A stretch of DNA of 64,000 nucleotides from Paracraurococcus lichenis (GTDB lineage Bacteria; Pseudomonadota; Alphaproteobacteria; Acetobacterales; Acetobacteraceae). The notes beneath the pieces were generated by a model. It searched no databases, was not told the DNA's origin, and worked only from the letters and a program-made list of their open reading frames with translations. This document shows positions 42,249 to 51,343 of this stretch, piece after piece (the stretch's first letter is position 1; each line of letters begins with the position of its first letter). The translations under genes and the position numbers were made by a program. The DNA lies in assembly GCF_030657435.1 (NCBI RefSeq), contig NZ_JAUTWS010000022.1, forward strand, positions 41,818-105,817, written 5' to 3'.

Positions 42249-43973
42249 ATGATCAGTGCCGCCGACGAGAACGGTCTGACGGACATGGCCTCGGCCCTCC
42301 GGGCGGTCGCGGCACCCCTGGAGCGCGACTTCGCCGAGGTCGGCGGCCGCCTGGCCCGCTCCGACCAACTGCTCGGGAAGGTCATCGCCCGATCCGAGTC
42401 CCTGGTCGACGAGTTGGGCGGCACGGCGCTGGCGGATGCGACCCGGGGCCTCCGCTCCGTCGCGGAGCAGGTCCCGCAGCTCGCCTGCGCCCTGCGGGAA
42501 CGCCAGCAGACGATCAGGCGGCTGGAATCCCTGGTCACGAATGTCCGGCAGCACGCGTCGCAGATGGCCAATACCATCCGGACCATCGGCATCCTGGCGA
42601 TCAACGCCCGCATCTCCGCCGCCGGCCGCGGCGTGATCAACACCGAGTTCGCGGTCTTCACCAACGAGGTCTTCCGGATCTTCGAAGCATCGCGCAGCAG
42701 CCTGGAAGGCTTCGGCCGCGACCTGGCCGGCTTCAGCAGCCTGGTGCTGGAATCCGCCGCCAGCCAATCGGCCAGGACGGGGCCCGAGGCGGGAGCCGTG
42801 GACAGCATTCCGCGCACCCTGGGCGACGACGCGGCGGCGATCAGCCAGCGCTGCGCCGCCGGTGCCGTCACCTCCCAGGCCATCCGCCAGCGCTCCACCC
42901 TCGTGCAGGAGAAGGTGTCCAGCGCGGTGATGGCGCTGCAGATCGGCGACACCACCCGGCAGCGCGTCGAGCATGTGGCCGAGGCGATGGAAGCCACGCA
43001 GGGCCTGCTCTCCGGCCCCGTCCCGCCGGTCGAGGTCGCGCCGGCGCAGCGGGGCATGGTCCTGGCCCTCGCCGGCCGCCTGGAGGTCGCCTTGCTGAAC
43101 GAGGCGGCGGACGACTTCGAGGCCGAGAGCCGGCGCGTGTCGCAGGCGCTGCGCGGCCTCGCCGCCGATGCGGAGGATATCTGCCGGATCGGCGCCGGCG
43201 CGCTGGGCGCGGCCGGCGAGGACGTCTCCCTGTTCCTCGGGAAGATCGAGGCCAGTGTCGGCGAGGCCGCCGAGCTGCTGCAGCACTTCCAGACGGCCTA
43301 CGAGGATTCGGAGACGCTGGCCGCCTCCGTCGCTCAGGCAGTGGCGAAGCTGGTGGCCCAGATCCGCACCGTCAGCGTCCTGGAAGCGGAGCTTCGGCTC
43401 ATGGGCCTGAACATGGTGCTGAAATCCAACCGCCTCGGCGATGCCGGGCGGGTGTTCCGGGTCGTCGCACAGGAACTGCGCGCCTGCGCCGATCAGACGA
43501 CCGTCAGCGCCGCCGACATACGGGACGGCCTGACCGAGATGGAAAGGGCCGCCGCCGCTCTCGCCCCATCGGCAGGCGCGGCGAACCCGGGCATCGCCGA
43601 GGTTGCCAGGACGCTGAAGCATTCCATGGCGAGCCTTGCCGCCACCACCGGCGCCGTCACCTCGATGCTGACAGAACTGCGCCTGGACAGCGAGGCGCTC
43701 GGCGAGGCGTTGAGCGAGGCGGCAGAGCGGATCGAGGGCACGGGCATCGCCGCGGTCATGCGCCAGACCGCGGCGCGCACCGGCGTGCTGGCGGCCGGGC
43801 CGATGCCCCATGGAGAGGAGCTGGAGGAGATCAGGAACATCCTGACCCTGACGCTGCCGGCAAAATACACCATGGCCAGCGAGCGCGAGACGCATCGGCG
43901 CCTGCTCGGCGGCGCCGCCCCTGCCCTGCCCGAACCGGAGCCCGCCGGCAGCCTCGAGGATCTGCTGTTCTGA
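42249..43973 (+). CDS. Soluble receptor-like coiled-coil protein with a CheZ-like motif
   Basis: 574 aa, no signal peptide or TM segment, mostly helical. Two degenerate chemoreceptor-hairpin segments are visible: IRTIGILAINARISAAGRG (residues 110-128) and ELRLMGLNMVLKSNRLGDAG (381-400), the second followed by RVFRVVAQELRACADQT as in receptor tips. Between them, VMALQIGDTTRQRVEHV contains Asp234-x3-Gln238, the spacing of the catalytic pair of the CheY-P phosphatase CheZ (QDLTGQ). It is divergent from the che operon. I infer a soluble che-linked protein, possibly a CheY-P phosphatase or cytoplasmic array component. No established family name is assigned. Confidence 0.65.
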   Translation: MISAADENGLTDMASALRAVAAPLERDFAEVGGRLARSDQLLGKVIARSESLVDELGGTALADATRGLRSVAEQVPQLACALRERQQTIRRLESLVTNVRQHASQMANTIRTIGILAINARISAAGRGVINTEFAVFTNEVFRIFEASRSSLEGFGRDLAGFSSLVLESAASQSARTGPEAGAVDSIPRTLGDDAAAISQRCAAGAVTSQAIRQRSTLVQEKVSSAVMALQIGDTTRQRVEHVAEAMEATQGLLSGPVPPVEVAPAQRGMVLALAGRLEVALLNEAADDFEAESRRVSQALRGLAADAEDICRIGAGALGAAGEDVSLFLGKIEASVGEAAELLQHFQTAYEDSETLAASVAQAVAKLVAQIRTVSVLEAELRLMGLNMVLKSNRLGDAGRVFRVVAQELRACADQTTVSAADIRDGLTEMERAAAALAPSAGAANPGIAEVARTLKHSMASLAATTGAVTSMLTELRLDSEALGEALSEAAERIEGTGIAAVMRQTAARTGVLAAGPMPHGEELEEIRNILTLTLPAKYTMASERETHRRLLGGAAPALPEPEPAGSLEDLLF

Positions 43974-44310
43974 TACGGGCGGCCGCACGGATCCCGCCAG
44001 GCGACTGCCGCCGGAACGGGAGGTCCACCGCTGGCCTGCCGAGGCCTGGGGCGCGTCGCGGTCGCGCGACGGTTGCCATGGCGCCGGCGGCTGTCCTGGC
44101 CCCCGTGCGCGGCGCCGAGGCGTGGTCCGCGCGACGCGCCCCCGCCCCCTATCCCGGCCCCATGCCCGGCCCCATGCCCGGCCCCATACCCGGCAGGCCA
44201 TCGGGAATTTGCATTTCCAAAGGTTGAAACCCCGGCCCACCATCCTTCCGTTGCGCAGGCCGGCACGCAACCAGCGTGATCACCAATCGGCCAGGGGTCA
44301 GGAGCACCTT
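43974..44310. other. Spacer with a 12-bp tandem repeat
   Basis: 337 bp without a gene. Positions 44151-44193 hold about 3.5 copies of GGCCCCATGCCC with minor changes. A near-palindrome GGAATTTGCATTTCC-like stretch lies near 44209-44222, and the kinase ribosome site (AGGAGCACC) is at the end. Confidence 0.6.
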
Positions 44311-46227
44311 ATGCTTCGGCAGATCGCCGGTCGTTACGAGATACGCAAGGAAATCGGTTCGGGGGCATCGGCCAAGGTCTACGAAGCCTTCGATACCGGC
44401 GCCCTGCAGCGGCTCGTCGCGGTCAAGGTGTTTCAACTCCGGATGCTCGGGGACGCCGCGGCGCAGGAGGAACATGCGCGGTTCCGTCAGGGCGCCCGTG
44501 CCGCCGGCGACCTCTTTCATCCCAACATCGTTTCCGTCCTCGATTTCGGCGAGGACAACGAGTGCGCCTGGATCGTGATGGAACTGGTCGACGGCGAGAC
44601 CCTGCGCGCGCTGCTCGACCGCGGCGTGCGCCTGGACACGCCGGCGATTGTCCAGCTCATGGGCCAGATCCTCAGCGCGCTCGGCTACACCCATTCGCGC
44701 GGCGTCGTGCACCGCGACATCAAGCCCGAGAACGTCATGCTCACCCGCGACCGGGTGGCGAAGATCACCGATTTCGGCATCGCCCGCATCGAGGACGCCT
44801 CGATGACGGTGGTCGGCACCATGCTGGGCTCGCCGGCCTACATGGCACCGGAGCAGGTGCTGTGCGAGCCTGTCGATCACCGCGCCGACCTCTGGGCCGC
44901 GGGCGTCATCCTCTATCAACTGTTGACCGGGGAACGCCCTTTCGAGGGCAGCCGCACGACGGTGGGGCACAAGGTGCTCTATGCCGAGCCCGTGCTGCCC
45001 TCGCGGACGCGCGCCGCGGTGCCGCTGCAATTCGATGCCGTGGTGGCGAAGGCCCTGGCCAAGCAGCCGGAGATGCGGTTCGGCTCCGCCGCGGAATTCG
45101 CCACCGCCTTGCGGGACGCGGCCGCGCAGGTCGGACCCCAGCCGGCCGCGACGGGGGCGGAGCCGCCGCTCCCGCGACGGGGCCCCGCCGCGGAGGAGCC
45201 GGGCCGTGACGGAGCGCGCACGAGGCCGCCGCCCGCGAGCCGTCCCCGTCCGCCGCGCCGCCCCCAGCCCGCCCCCTGGCTCATGCCGGTCGCGGTCGGT
45301 GGCATGGCCGTGATGCTGGCCGTGGGCGCGGTGGTGTTCGGCCTGCCGGCGGAGCGCAGGGCCGAGCCGTCCGGGCCCTCGGCGGAGCTTCCGCCCTCGA
45401 GCGGACCGGCCCTACGCCCGGATCCCGGCCCGCAGGGGGTCCCGCCGGAGGCCGACAGGGCGCCAAGCTTCGCCGAGCGCGAGCAGGTGCCCCAGCCGCT
45501 TGCGCCAGTGCCGCGTCCGCCGGTGCCGGATCCGGCGCCGGTCCCCATGCCCCTGCCGGAGCCACCCCTGCCCGCCGTGCCGCAGAGGCCAGACTATCGG
45601 CCGGCGGCGGCCGAGGCGCTCGGCGCGTTCCGCTGCGGCGTCGTCGCCTCCGTCGGCACGGTGGACAGCGTCGCGCTGCGTGGCTTCGCCCCGATCGCGG
45701 AGATCCAGGCGGCACAGCGCAGCCTTGCCGCGGCGGGCGTGCCGGCGGCCGCGTCCCGGATGCAGGTGGACACCATCGGCAGCCATTTCTGCCGGATGCT
45801 GGCGGCGGCGCGACCCTTCATGGAGGACGAGCCCAACTGGCAGGCCGGGCTCGATGGGCCGAGCCGCCTTGCTCCCGGGCAGGCCCTGCGCGTGCGCGTG
45901 GAGCTTCCCGACTGGCCGGCGCATGTCTATCTCGACTTCCTGCAGGCGAACGGCCAGGTGGCGCATCTCGCGGCCTTGCCGCAGCGGCATCCTCCGCGCA
46001 CTCGCCTGCTGCTGACCGACCCGCGTTGGGTGCTGGACCAGATGCCGGCGACCGAGTTGCTCCTCGTCGTCGTCTCGGAGCGGCCGCTCTTCGCGCGCCC
46101 GCGCCCTCAGATGTTCGAGCGCCTGGACGAATTCGCCCAGGCGCTCGGTCCCGCCCTGCGGGCCGCGCAGGAGAACGGCGGCCGCGTCTCCGCGCAGGCC
46201 TTCGTCGTCCAGACCGTGCCACGGTAG
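44311..46227 (+). CDS. Membrane Ser/Thr protein kinase (Hanks/PknB type) with C-terminal sensor region
   Basis: 638 aa from the ATG at 44311. The kinase domain (residues about 8-265) has IGSGASAKV (P-loop), VAVKVF (Lys39), VHRDIKPENV (about 134), ITDFGIARI (about 154) and YMAPEQ, all catalytic residues intact. A Pro/Arg-rich linker is followed by one TM segment (LMPVAVGGMAVMLAVGAVVF, about 324-343). The outer part is Pro-rich, then a domain with LRVRVELPDWPAHVYLDFLQ resembling DUF4384-type regions. The next gene (MORN repeats) starts 7 bp later, suggesting a functional pair. Targets unknown. Confidence 0.9.
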   Translation: MLRQIAGRYEIRKEIGSGASAKVYEAFDTGALQRLVAVKVFQLRMLGDAAAQEEHARFRQGARAAGDLFHPNIVSVLDFGEDNECAWIVMELVDGETLRALLDRGVRLDTPAIVQLMGQILSALGYTHSRGVVHRDIKPENVMLTRDRVAKITDFGIARIEDASMTVVGTMLGSPAYMAPEQVLCEPVDHRADLWAAGVILYQLLTGERPFEGSRTTVGHKVLYAEPVLPSRTRAAVPLQFDAVVAKALAKQPEMRFGSAAEFATALRDAAAQVGPQPAATGAEPPLPRRGPAAEEPGRDGARTRPPPASRPRPPRRPQPAPWLMPVAVGGMAVMLAVGAVVFGLPAERRAEPSGPSAELPPSSGPALRPDPGPQGVPPEADRAPSFAEREQVPQPLAPVPRPPVPDPAPVPMPLPEPPLPAVPQRPDYRPAAAEALGAFRCGVVASVGTVDSVALRGFAPIAEIQAAQRSLAAAGVPAAASRMQVDTIGSHFCRMLAAARPFMEDEPNWQAGLDGPSRLAPGQALRVRVELPDWPAHVYLDFLQANGQVAHLAALPQRHPPRTRLLLTDPRWVLDQMPATELLLVVVSERPLFARPRPQMFERLDEFAQALGPALRAAQENGGRVSAQAFVVQTVPR

Positions 46228-46234
46228 GGTCCGG

Positions 46235-47278
46235 ATGCGCCGCCTCGCCCCGCTGCTTGCCCTCGCCCTGCCGCTCCTCCTGCCGACCCCGGCGAAGGCG
46301 CCGCTCGATCCGAAGCAGTTCTCTGAACCCCGCCCTTCTGAACCCCGGCCGCCGAAGCCCGCTCCCCCGCCCGGCGCAGGCGGGTCCAAGCCAAGGCCGA
46401 ACAGCGAGCCGTCAGGCGGTCCGCCGCCGACGCCGCCCGAGCAAGTCCCGGGACCGACCGCGCCCAGCGAGCCTGGCTGGGCCTTCGACGCGCGCTCCGG
46501 CTGCCAGCTCTGGGCGCCCGAGGTGACCGCGGACACCACGATCACCTGGTCCGGCCGCCGCTGCAGCCGAACCCCGGCAAGCGGCGAGGGCGAATTGCAG
46601 ATCTGGTCCGGCGAGCACGTCGTCGCCCAGTACAATGGCACCTTCTCCGGCGGCCGCCTGACCGGGCAAGGTCTGCGCATCGCCGCCAATGGCGACCAGC
46701 TTGAGGCGCCCTTCGTGGAGGGACGCGCCCAGGGCCAGGGCACGCTGCAGTTCCGTGATGGCCGGCGCTACGAGGGGATGTTCCGTGCCGGCCGCTTCCA
46801 CGGCCGCGGCACGCTGGCCGAGCCGAGCGGCGCGCGATACGAGGGAGGCTGGGCGGAGGGGCGGCGGTCCGGCACGGGGGAACAACTCTATGCCACCGGC
46901 GCCCGCTACAAGGGCGGCTGGCAGGACGACCAGCCAAATGGCACCGGTTCCATGCTCTATGCCAATGGCAACACCTACGACGGCAGTTGGGCGGCCGGCA
47001 AGCGTGACGGAAAGGGGACCTTCCGCTGGTTCGAGCCGGGCCGCGCGGGCATGTATGTCGGCGAGTGGCGGAACGACCGCAGGCAGGGCGCGGGCGTAGA
47101 AACCTTCTACGCGGAGAACGGCGTCTATGACGGCAGCTATGTGAACGACCGGCCGCAGGGCCGCGGCACCTATGTCTTCGCCGGCCGCGACCGCTACGAC
47201 GGCGAGGTGGTCAATGGCTGCATGCGCACCTCCTGGCGCACCATCGGCATTGGCCGGCCGGATGCGGAGTGCCGCTGA
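46235..47278 (+). CDS. Secreted MORN-repeat protein
   Basis: 347 aa. A signal peptide (MRRLAPLLALALPLLLPTPA) is followed by a Pro-rich stretch (about 25-80), a segment with two Cys, and eight or nine MORN repeats from about residue 130, for example YEGMFRAGRFHGRGTL, YKGGWQDDQPNGTGSM and YDGSYVNDRPQGRGTY. MORN repeats form an elongated beta sheet used for binding lipids or proteins. The gene follows the kinase by 7 bp in the same direction, so the two are probably co-transcribed. Function unknown; a surface or periplasmic partner of the kinase sensor domain is possible. Confidence 0.85.
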   Translation: MRRLAPLLALALPLLLPTPAKAPLDPKQFSEPRPSEPRPPKPAPPPGAGGSKPRPNSEPSGGPPPTPPEQVPGPTAPSEPGWAFDARSGCQLWAPEVTADTTITWSGRRCSRTPASGEGELQIWSGEHVVAQYNGTFSGGRLTGQGLRIAANGDQLEAPFVEGRAQGQGTLQFRDGRRYEGMFRAGRFHGRGTLAEPSGARYEGGWAEGRRSGTGEQLYATGARYKGGWQDDQPNGTGSMLYANGNTYDGSWAAGKRDGKGTFRWFEPGRAGMYVGEWRNDRRQGAGVETFYAENGVYDGSYVNDRPQGRGTYVFAGRDRYDGEVVNGCMRTSWRTIGIGRPDAECR

Positions 47279-47921
47279 AGCATTGCCGCGGCGGCCCGCC
47301 CCGGTCCCATTCCCGGCGGGTTCCGGAGAGGAGCGATGGTCGTGTCGGCTGGCGCGCTTGCGACGGCCGTGAACGCCGCCGCAACCGCCGGGACCTGCGC
47401 CGCGGTGGCGCTGCAGGGGCGCGGCTTCACGCCCACGACACCCCCGCGGGCGGCATCGAGACCCCACCCCAGCCGCCAGGTCCGCTGGCCGCCCCCGCTC
47501 TGCACCGCGGCCGAAGGCGGATTTTCCATCACCGCCATGGACGCTACCACAAGCCCGACCAGGCCACGCACCGCACCGGTCCATCTGGCGCAGACGACAT
47601 CCACACCGGGGCCGCCGCGCATACTCGCAACACCGATCCCGCCGTCACCGAACCCGGCTGTCGTACTGGAACGCAGAAGGTCCCGCGGGGACGGCCACGG
47701 TGCAGCCGGGGCCAGCCGGCTTTACGACCCGGCCGCCGGCATGCGAGGCTTCCGGTCAAAATCCCGGGGAGGGGGTCTTGCAGGATCGCCGCGCGACCCG
47801 TCGCGCGGGACCTGCCCGGCAACTCCGACCCGCGCCGGGATCGGCCGCGCCCCGCGGGGCCGTGCCGCGCTGCAGACAGGACGGGGAGCCCCGCCCGCAG
47901 GACCTGACGGAGGACGCAAGA
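47279..47921. other. Gene-poor stretch
   Basis: 643 bp. An ATG at 47336 has a good GAGAGGAGCG site, but the frame that follows (VSAGALATAVNAAATAG..., then Pro/Arg/Thr-rich) does not resemble a protein family and runs on into another frame of the VOC gene. I treat it as unassigned. Confidence 0.35.
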
Positions 47922-48806
47922 ATGGATGGCATGACCAGGCCCGAATGCCCCTGGACCCGCACGGCGGAATCCCTCGGCAATTCCGTCGAGCTGCAGCACG
48001 TGAACCTGCGCGTGCCCGATCAGCTCAAGGCCACGGCCTTCTACATCTCGGCGCTGGGGCTGACGCGCGACCCCTATCTCGTGACCGGCATCGACAACAT
48101 GTGGGCCAATGCCGGCGTCAGCCAGTTCCACCTGCCAACCGGCCCGGCGCAGCGGCTGCGCGGCACGGTCGGCCTGGTGCTGCCGGACCGCGAGCAGCTC
48201 CTGCACCGGCTGCAGACCGCCCGGCGCTGGCTGGACGGCACGATGTACGCCTTCGAGGAGCGGGAAGACCATGTCGCGGTCACCTGCCCCTGGGGCAACC
48301 GCATCCGCTGCCACGGCCCGGACGCCGACCGCTTCGGCCGCATCGTGCTCGGCATGCCCTATGTCGAGTTCGACGTGCCGCCGGACACGCTGGACGGCAT
48401 CATCCGCTTCTACCGGGAGATCGTGGCGGCGCCGGCCGCGATCGAGAACGGCGTGGCCCGCGTCCTGGTCGCGCCCGGCCAGGTCCTGACCTTCCGCGAG
48501 ACCGATGCGCCGCAGCCCGCCTATGACGGCCACCACATCCAGCTCGCCTTCGTCGATTTCGGCGGCGTGCATGCCCGGCTGTCCGAGCGCGGCCTGATCA
48601 GCCAGGAGGACAGCCAGCACCAGTACCGCTTCATCAAGGTCGTCGATCCCGACAACGGGCGGCTGCTCTTCGAGGTGGAGCACGAGTGCCGGTCGGTGAC
48701 GCATCCGCTGTTCATGCGCAAGCTGGTGAACCGCAATCCGGCCGTCACCAACACGATCTACGCGACGGGCCAGGAGGCGATGGCCTGGACCATGCCGCCG
48801 GCCTGA
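47922..48806 (+). CDS. VOC family (glyoxalase/extradiol dioxygenase fold) protein
   Basis: 294 aa from the ATG at 47922 preceded by GGAGGACG. Two VOC modules are visible. Metal-ligand candidates are His in VELQHVNLRV, His in SQFHLPTG, His in YDGHHIQLAFVD and Glu in LLFEVEHE. The pattern suits a dioxygenase or isomerase of the VOC superfamily, but the reaction cannot be fixed. It converges on the Liv transporter and ring-oxidation genes and may take part in the same catabolic route. Confidence 0.78.
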   Translation: MDGMTRPECPWTRTAESLGNSVELQHVNLRVPDQLKATAFYISALGLTRDPYLVTGIDNMWANAGVSQFHLPTGPAQRLRGTVGLVLPDREQLLHRLQTARRWLDGTMYAFEEREDHVAVTCPWGNRIRCHGPDADRFGRIVLGMPYVEFDVPPDTLDGIIRFYREIVAAPAAIENGVARVLVAPGQVLTFRETDAPQPAYDGHHIQLAFVDFGGVHARLSERGLISQEDSQHQYRFIKVVDPDNGRLLFEVEHECRSVTHPLFMRKLVNRNPAVTNTIYATGQEAMAWTMPPA

Positions 48807-48813
48807 GGCGCGC

Positions 48814-48837
48814 GGCGGGGTGGCGCGCCGCCCCGCC
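48814..48837. terminator. Hairpin between convergent VOC and livF genes
   Basis: GGCGGGG-N10-CCCCGCC with an inner GCGC pair lies in the 30-bp gap between converging genes and touches the livF stop codon. Likely a shared terminator; no T-tract. Confidence 0.4.
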
Positions 48838-49574
48838 TACAGTCCCAGATACACCTTCCGCACCAACTCGTTGTCCTGCAGCGCCGCGGCGGACTCGCCT
48901 TCGAACACCATCTTCCCATGGGCGATGACATAGCCGCGGTCGGCGATGCGGACGGCCTGGTGGAAGTTCTGCTCCGCCATCAGCACCGTCAGGCCGAGCC
49001 GCCGCTTCATCTCCGCGATCATCTCCATGGTGCGGGCGACGAGGATGGGGGCGAGGCCGACCGAGGGCTCGTCCACCAGCAGGATGCGCGGCGCCGACAT
49101 GACGGCGCGGCCGAGCGCCACCATCTGCTGCTCGCCCCCGCTCATGCTGCCGACGAGCTGCGTCCGGCGTTCCGCGAGGCGGGGGAACATCTCGAGGCAA
49201 AGCGCGAGGTTCTCCGCCATCCGCTCCCGCGCCGCCGGCCGGTAGGCGCCGAGGCGGAGGTTCTGCTCCACCGTCAGGCGCGGGAAGAGCCGCCGCCCCT
49301 CCGGCACCAGGACGATGCCGAGCTCGACCACCTGCTCCGGCGAGAGGCCGGCAAGGTCGGTCGCGCGGCCGTCGAGGACCGCGCGGATGCTGCCGGCGCT
49401 GGGCTTCACCTGGCCCATGATGCTGCGCATCAGCGTGGTCTTGCCGTTGCCGTTGGTCCCGAGCAGCACGACGGTCTGGCCGGAGGGGACGGTCAGCGTC
49501 ACGTCCTCCAGCACCCGCACCGCGCCGTAGCCGGCATCGATGCCGCTGATCTCCAGCGCGCTACTGCTTGCCAA
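48837..49574 (-). CDS. livF: Branched-chain amino acid-type ABC transporter ATP-binding protein (LivF)
   Basis: 245 aa. Walker A is LLGTNGNGKTTL, the signature is GSMSGGEQQM, and Walker B is ILLVDEPSVGLAP, with LVPEGRRLFPRLTVEQNLRL, a LivF hallmark. The start is a TTG inside the livG 3' end (14-nt overlap), with GGAGGG upstream. Last gene of the transporter operon. In catabolic loci such systems often import aromatic acids rather than amino acids. Confidence 0.92.
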   Translation of the reverse strand: MASSSALEISGIDAGYGAVRVLEDVTLTVPSGQTVVLLGTNGNGKTTLMRSIMGQVKPSAGSIRAVLDGRATDLAGLSPEQVVELGIVLVPEGRRLFPRLTVEQNLRLGAYRPAARERMAENLALCLEMFPRLAERRTQLVGSMSGGEQQMVALGRAVMSAPRILLVDEPSVGLAPILVARTMEMIAEMKRRLGLTVLMAEQNFHQAVRIADRGYVIAHGKMVFEGESAAALQDNELVRKVYLGL

Positions 49575-50280
49575 GATAGGCCCCCTCCACCTCGGGCAGC
49601 GCCAGCACCTCGCGCGGCAGGCCGTCGGCGATCTTGCGGCCGGCGACGAAGACGATCAGGCGCTCGGAGAACTCGGTCACCGCGCGCATAATGTGCTCGA
49701 TCATGATGACGGCCGTGCCGGCGGCATTCAGCCGCCGCAGCAGGTCGAGGATCTGGTCCACCTCGGCATGGCTGAGGCCGGCCATGGCCTCGTCGGCGAT
49801 GAGGAGCTGCGGCCGGAGCGCGATGGCCCGCGCCAGCTCCAGCCGCCGCTGCTCGACCTGGGTCAGCTCGCGCGGCAGCTTGTCCGCCTTGGCGGCCAGC
49901 TCGACCTGCTCCAGGCACTCCATCGCCCGCGCGGTGGCATGCGCCGCCTCCCCGGCAAAGAGCAGCGGCACGCGGACATTCTCCAGCACCGAGAGGCTGT
50001 TGAAGGGCTGCGGCAATTGGAAGGTGCGGGCGAGGCCGAGCCGCGCCCGCCGGTGCGGCTTCAACCCGTTCAGTTTCTGGCCGCCCAGCGTCACGCTGCC
50101 GTCATGCGCGGCGAAGTCGCCGCTGATGCAGTTGACGAAGGTGGACTTGCCGGAGCCGTTGGGGCCGATCAGCCCCAGCCGCTCGCCCGGGCGCAGCGCG
50201 ATGTCGACGCCCTGCAGCGCGGTGAAGCCGCCGAAGCGCTTGCCGACGCCCCGGGCCTCGAGGAGGACGGCACCGCTCAT
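49561..50280 (-). CDS. livG: Branched-chain amino acid-type ABC transporter ATP-binding protein (LivG)
   Basis: 239 aa from the ATG at 50280, overlapping the livM stop (ATGA). Walker A is LIGPNGSGKSTFVNCISGD and LARTFQLPQPFNSLSVLENV is the LivG signature. The ABC signature region reads LTQVEQRRLELARAI, with VEQRR in place of the usual GEQRR, followed by Walker B LLIADEAMAGLSHAE, in which the usual LDEP is ADEA. These substitutions are seen in some aromatic-type Liv transporters and need not abolish ATP use. Confidence 0.9.
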   Translation of the reverse strand: MSGAVLLEARGVGKRFGGFTALQGVDIALRPGERLGLIGPNGSGKSTFVNCISGDFAAHDGSVTLGGQKLNGLKPHRRARLGLARTFQLPQPFNSLSVLENVRVPLLFAGEAAHATARAMECLEQVELAAKADKLPRELTQVEQRRLELARAIALRPQLLIADEAMAGLSHAEVDQILDLLRRLNAAGTAVIMIEHIMRAVTEFSERLIVFVAGRKIADGLPREVLALPEVEGAYLGKQ

Positions 50281-51245
50281 CGCCGGCGGAACCAGCCCAT
50301 GATGCCGCGCGGGAAGAGTGCCACGAAGACCACCAGCATCCAGCCGACGATCCAGAGGTTGAGGGCGGAGGAGATGGTCACCGTCGCCGCCTGCTGCAGC
50401 GTCGCCAGCAGCACCGCGCCGATGACCGGGCCGAGCCAGGTGCCCGCGCCGCCGATCAGCGGCATGGCGATGGAATTCACGGCATAGGCCAGGTTGAAGG
50501 CGCCCTCCGGGTTGATGTAGCCGGCATAGAAGGGCAGCGGCGCGCCGGCGACCCCCATCAGCGCGCCCGAGAGCGTGCAGGCCAGCAGCTTGAGGCGCAG
50601 CGTCGGCACGCCCACCGCCTCCGCCGCGCGTTCGTTGTCGCGGATCGCCTGCAGGCCCCGCCCGAGGCGCGAGAATTCCACCATGCGGCCGATGCCGACG
50701 GCGAGCACGGCGAGGACCAGCATGACGACGAAGATGTATTCGCCATAGCTGGCGAAGCCCGGCAGCGTCGCGGGGCGGATGATGTAGGCGCCGCGCGAGC
50801 CGCCGACATAGTCCCAGTTCACCACCAGCGTCTGCAGCACGACCGCGAGGCAGAGGGTGGCGATGGAGAAATAGACCCCGCGCAGCCTGAGCGTGAGATA
50901 GCCGGTGCCGAGGCCGAGCAGCCCCGCGGTGACGGCGCCGCCGATGATGCCGGGGATGACGCCGAGGCCCATCGACTCGTAGAGCACGATGGAGGTGTAG
51001 GACCCCGCCGCCATGAAGCCGGCCGCGCCGAAATTCACGTAGCCGGCATAGCCGCCCAGGATGTTCCAGGCGGCCGAGAGCACGACGTATTGCAGCACGA
51101 AGTAGCCGGCGTACCAGCCGTATTCGTTGCCGACCAGCCGCAGCGCGACGGCGAGCGCGACGGCGATGCCGAGCGCGCCGAGCCAGTAGGTTAGGTGCCC
51201 GCGCTCCGCCCGCAGCGCCGGCGCGGGCAGGGTCGCCGCGCTCAT
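50277..51245 (-). CDS. livM: Branched-chain amino acid-type ABC transporter permease (LivM)
   Basis: 322 aa, about nine hydrophobic helices. LLGLGTGYLTLRLRGVYFSI and LQAIRDNERAAEAVGV are the LivM permease motifs. Its ATG (51245) is the outer edge of a perfect 13-bp stem, which could hold back translation. It forms the translocation pore with LivH. Confidence 0.92.
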   Translation of the reverse strand: MSAATLPAPALRAERGHLTYWLGALGIAVALAVALRLVGNEYGWYAGYFVLQYVVLSAAWNILGGYAGYVNFGAAGFMAAGSYTSIVLYESMGLGVIPGIIGGAVTAGLLGLGTGYLTLRLRGVYFSIATLCLAVVLQTLVVNWDYVGGSRGAYIIRPATLPGFASYGEYIFVVMLVLAVLAVGIGRMVEFSRLGRGLQAIRDNERAAEAVGVPTLRLKLLACTLSGALMGVAGAPLPFYAGYINPEGAFNLAYAVNSIAMPLIGGAGTWLGPVIGAVLLATLQQAATVTISSALNLWIVGWMLVVFVALFPRGIMGWFRRR

Positions 51246-51277
51246 GCCTGCGGCCCCCTGCGGCGGCCGCAGGCATG
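51243..51277 (-). promoter_or_regulatory. Hairpin enclosing the livM start codon
   Basis: CATGCCTGCGGCC pairs perfectly with GGCCGCAGGCATG across a 9-nt loop. On the livM mRNA the start codon AUG lies in the 3' arm, and no free ribosome site is visible outside it, so translation may depend on melting or on coupling. Confidence 0.6.
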
Positions 51278-51343
51278 GCGTTCCTTGCCCTCAGACGCCG
51301 GGCGCGGCCATCCGGCCGCTTGGCTTGCGCCGCACGACGGGTC

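Noticed and set aside
31309..43973. Flagellar genes expected near the che operon
   Set aside because: None is present in the window, so the output of this che system (flagella, pili or other) cannot be decided from the sequence.
47336..47700. Possible small gene with a good ribosome site
   Set aside because: Low-complexity translation without a stop before the VOC gene frame; no family resemblance.
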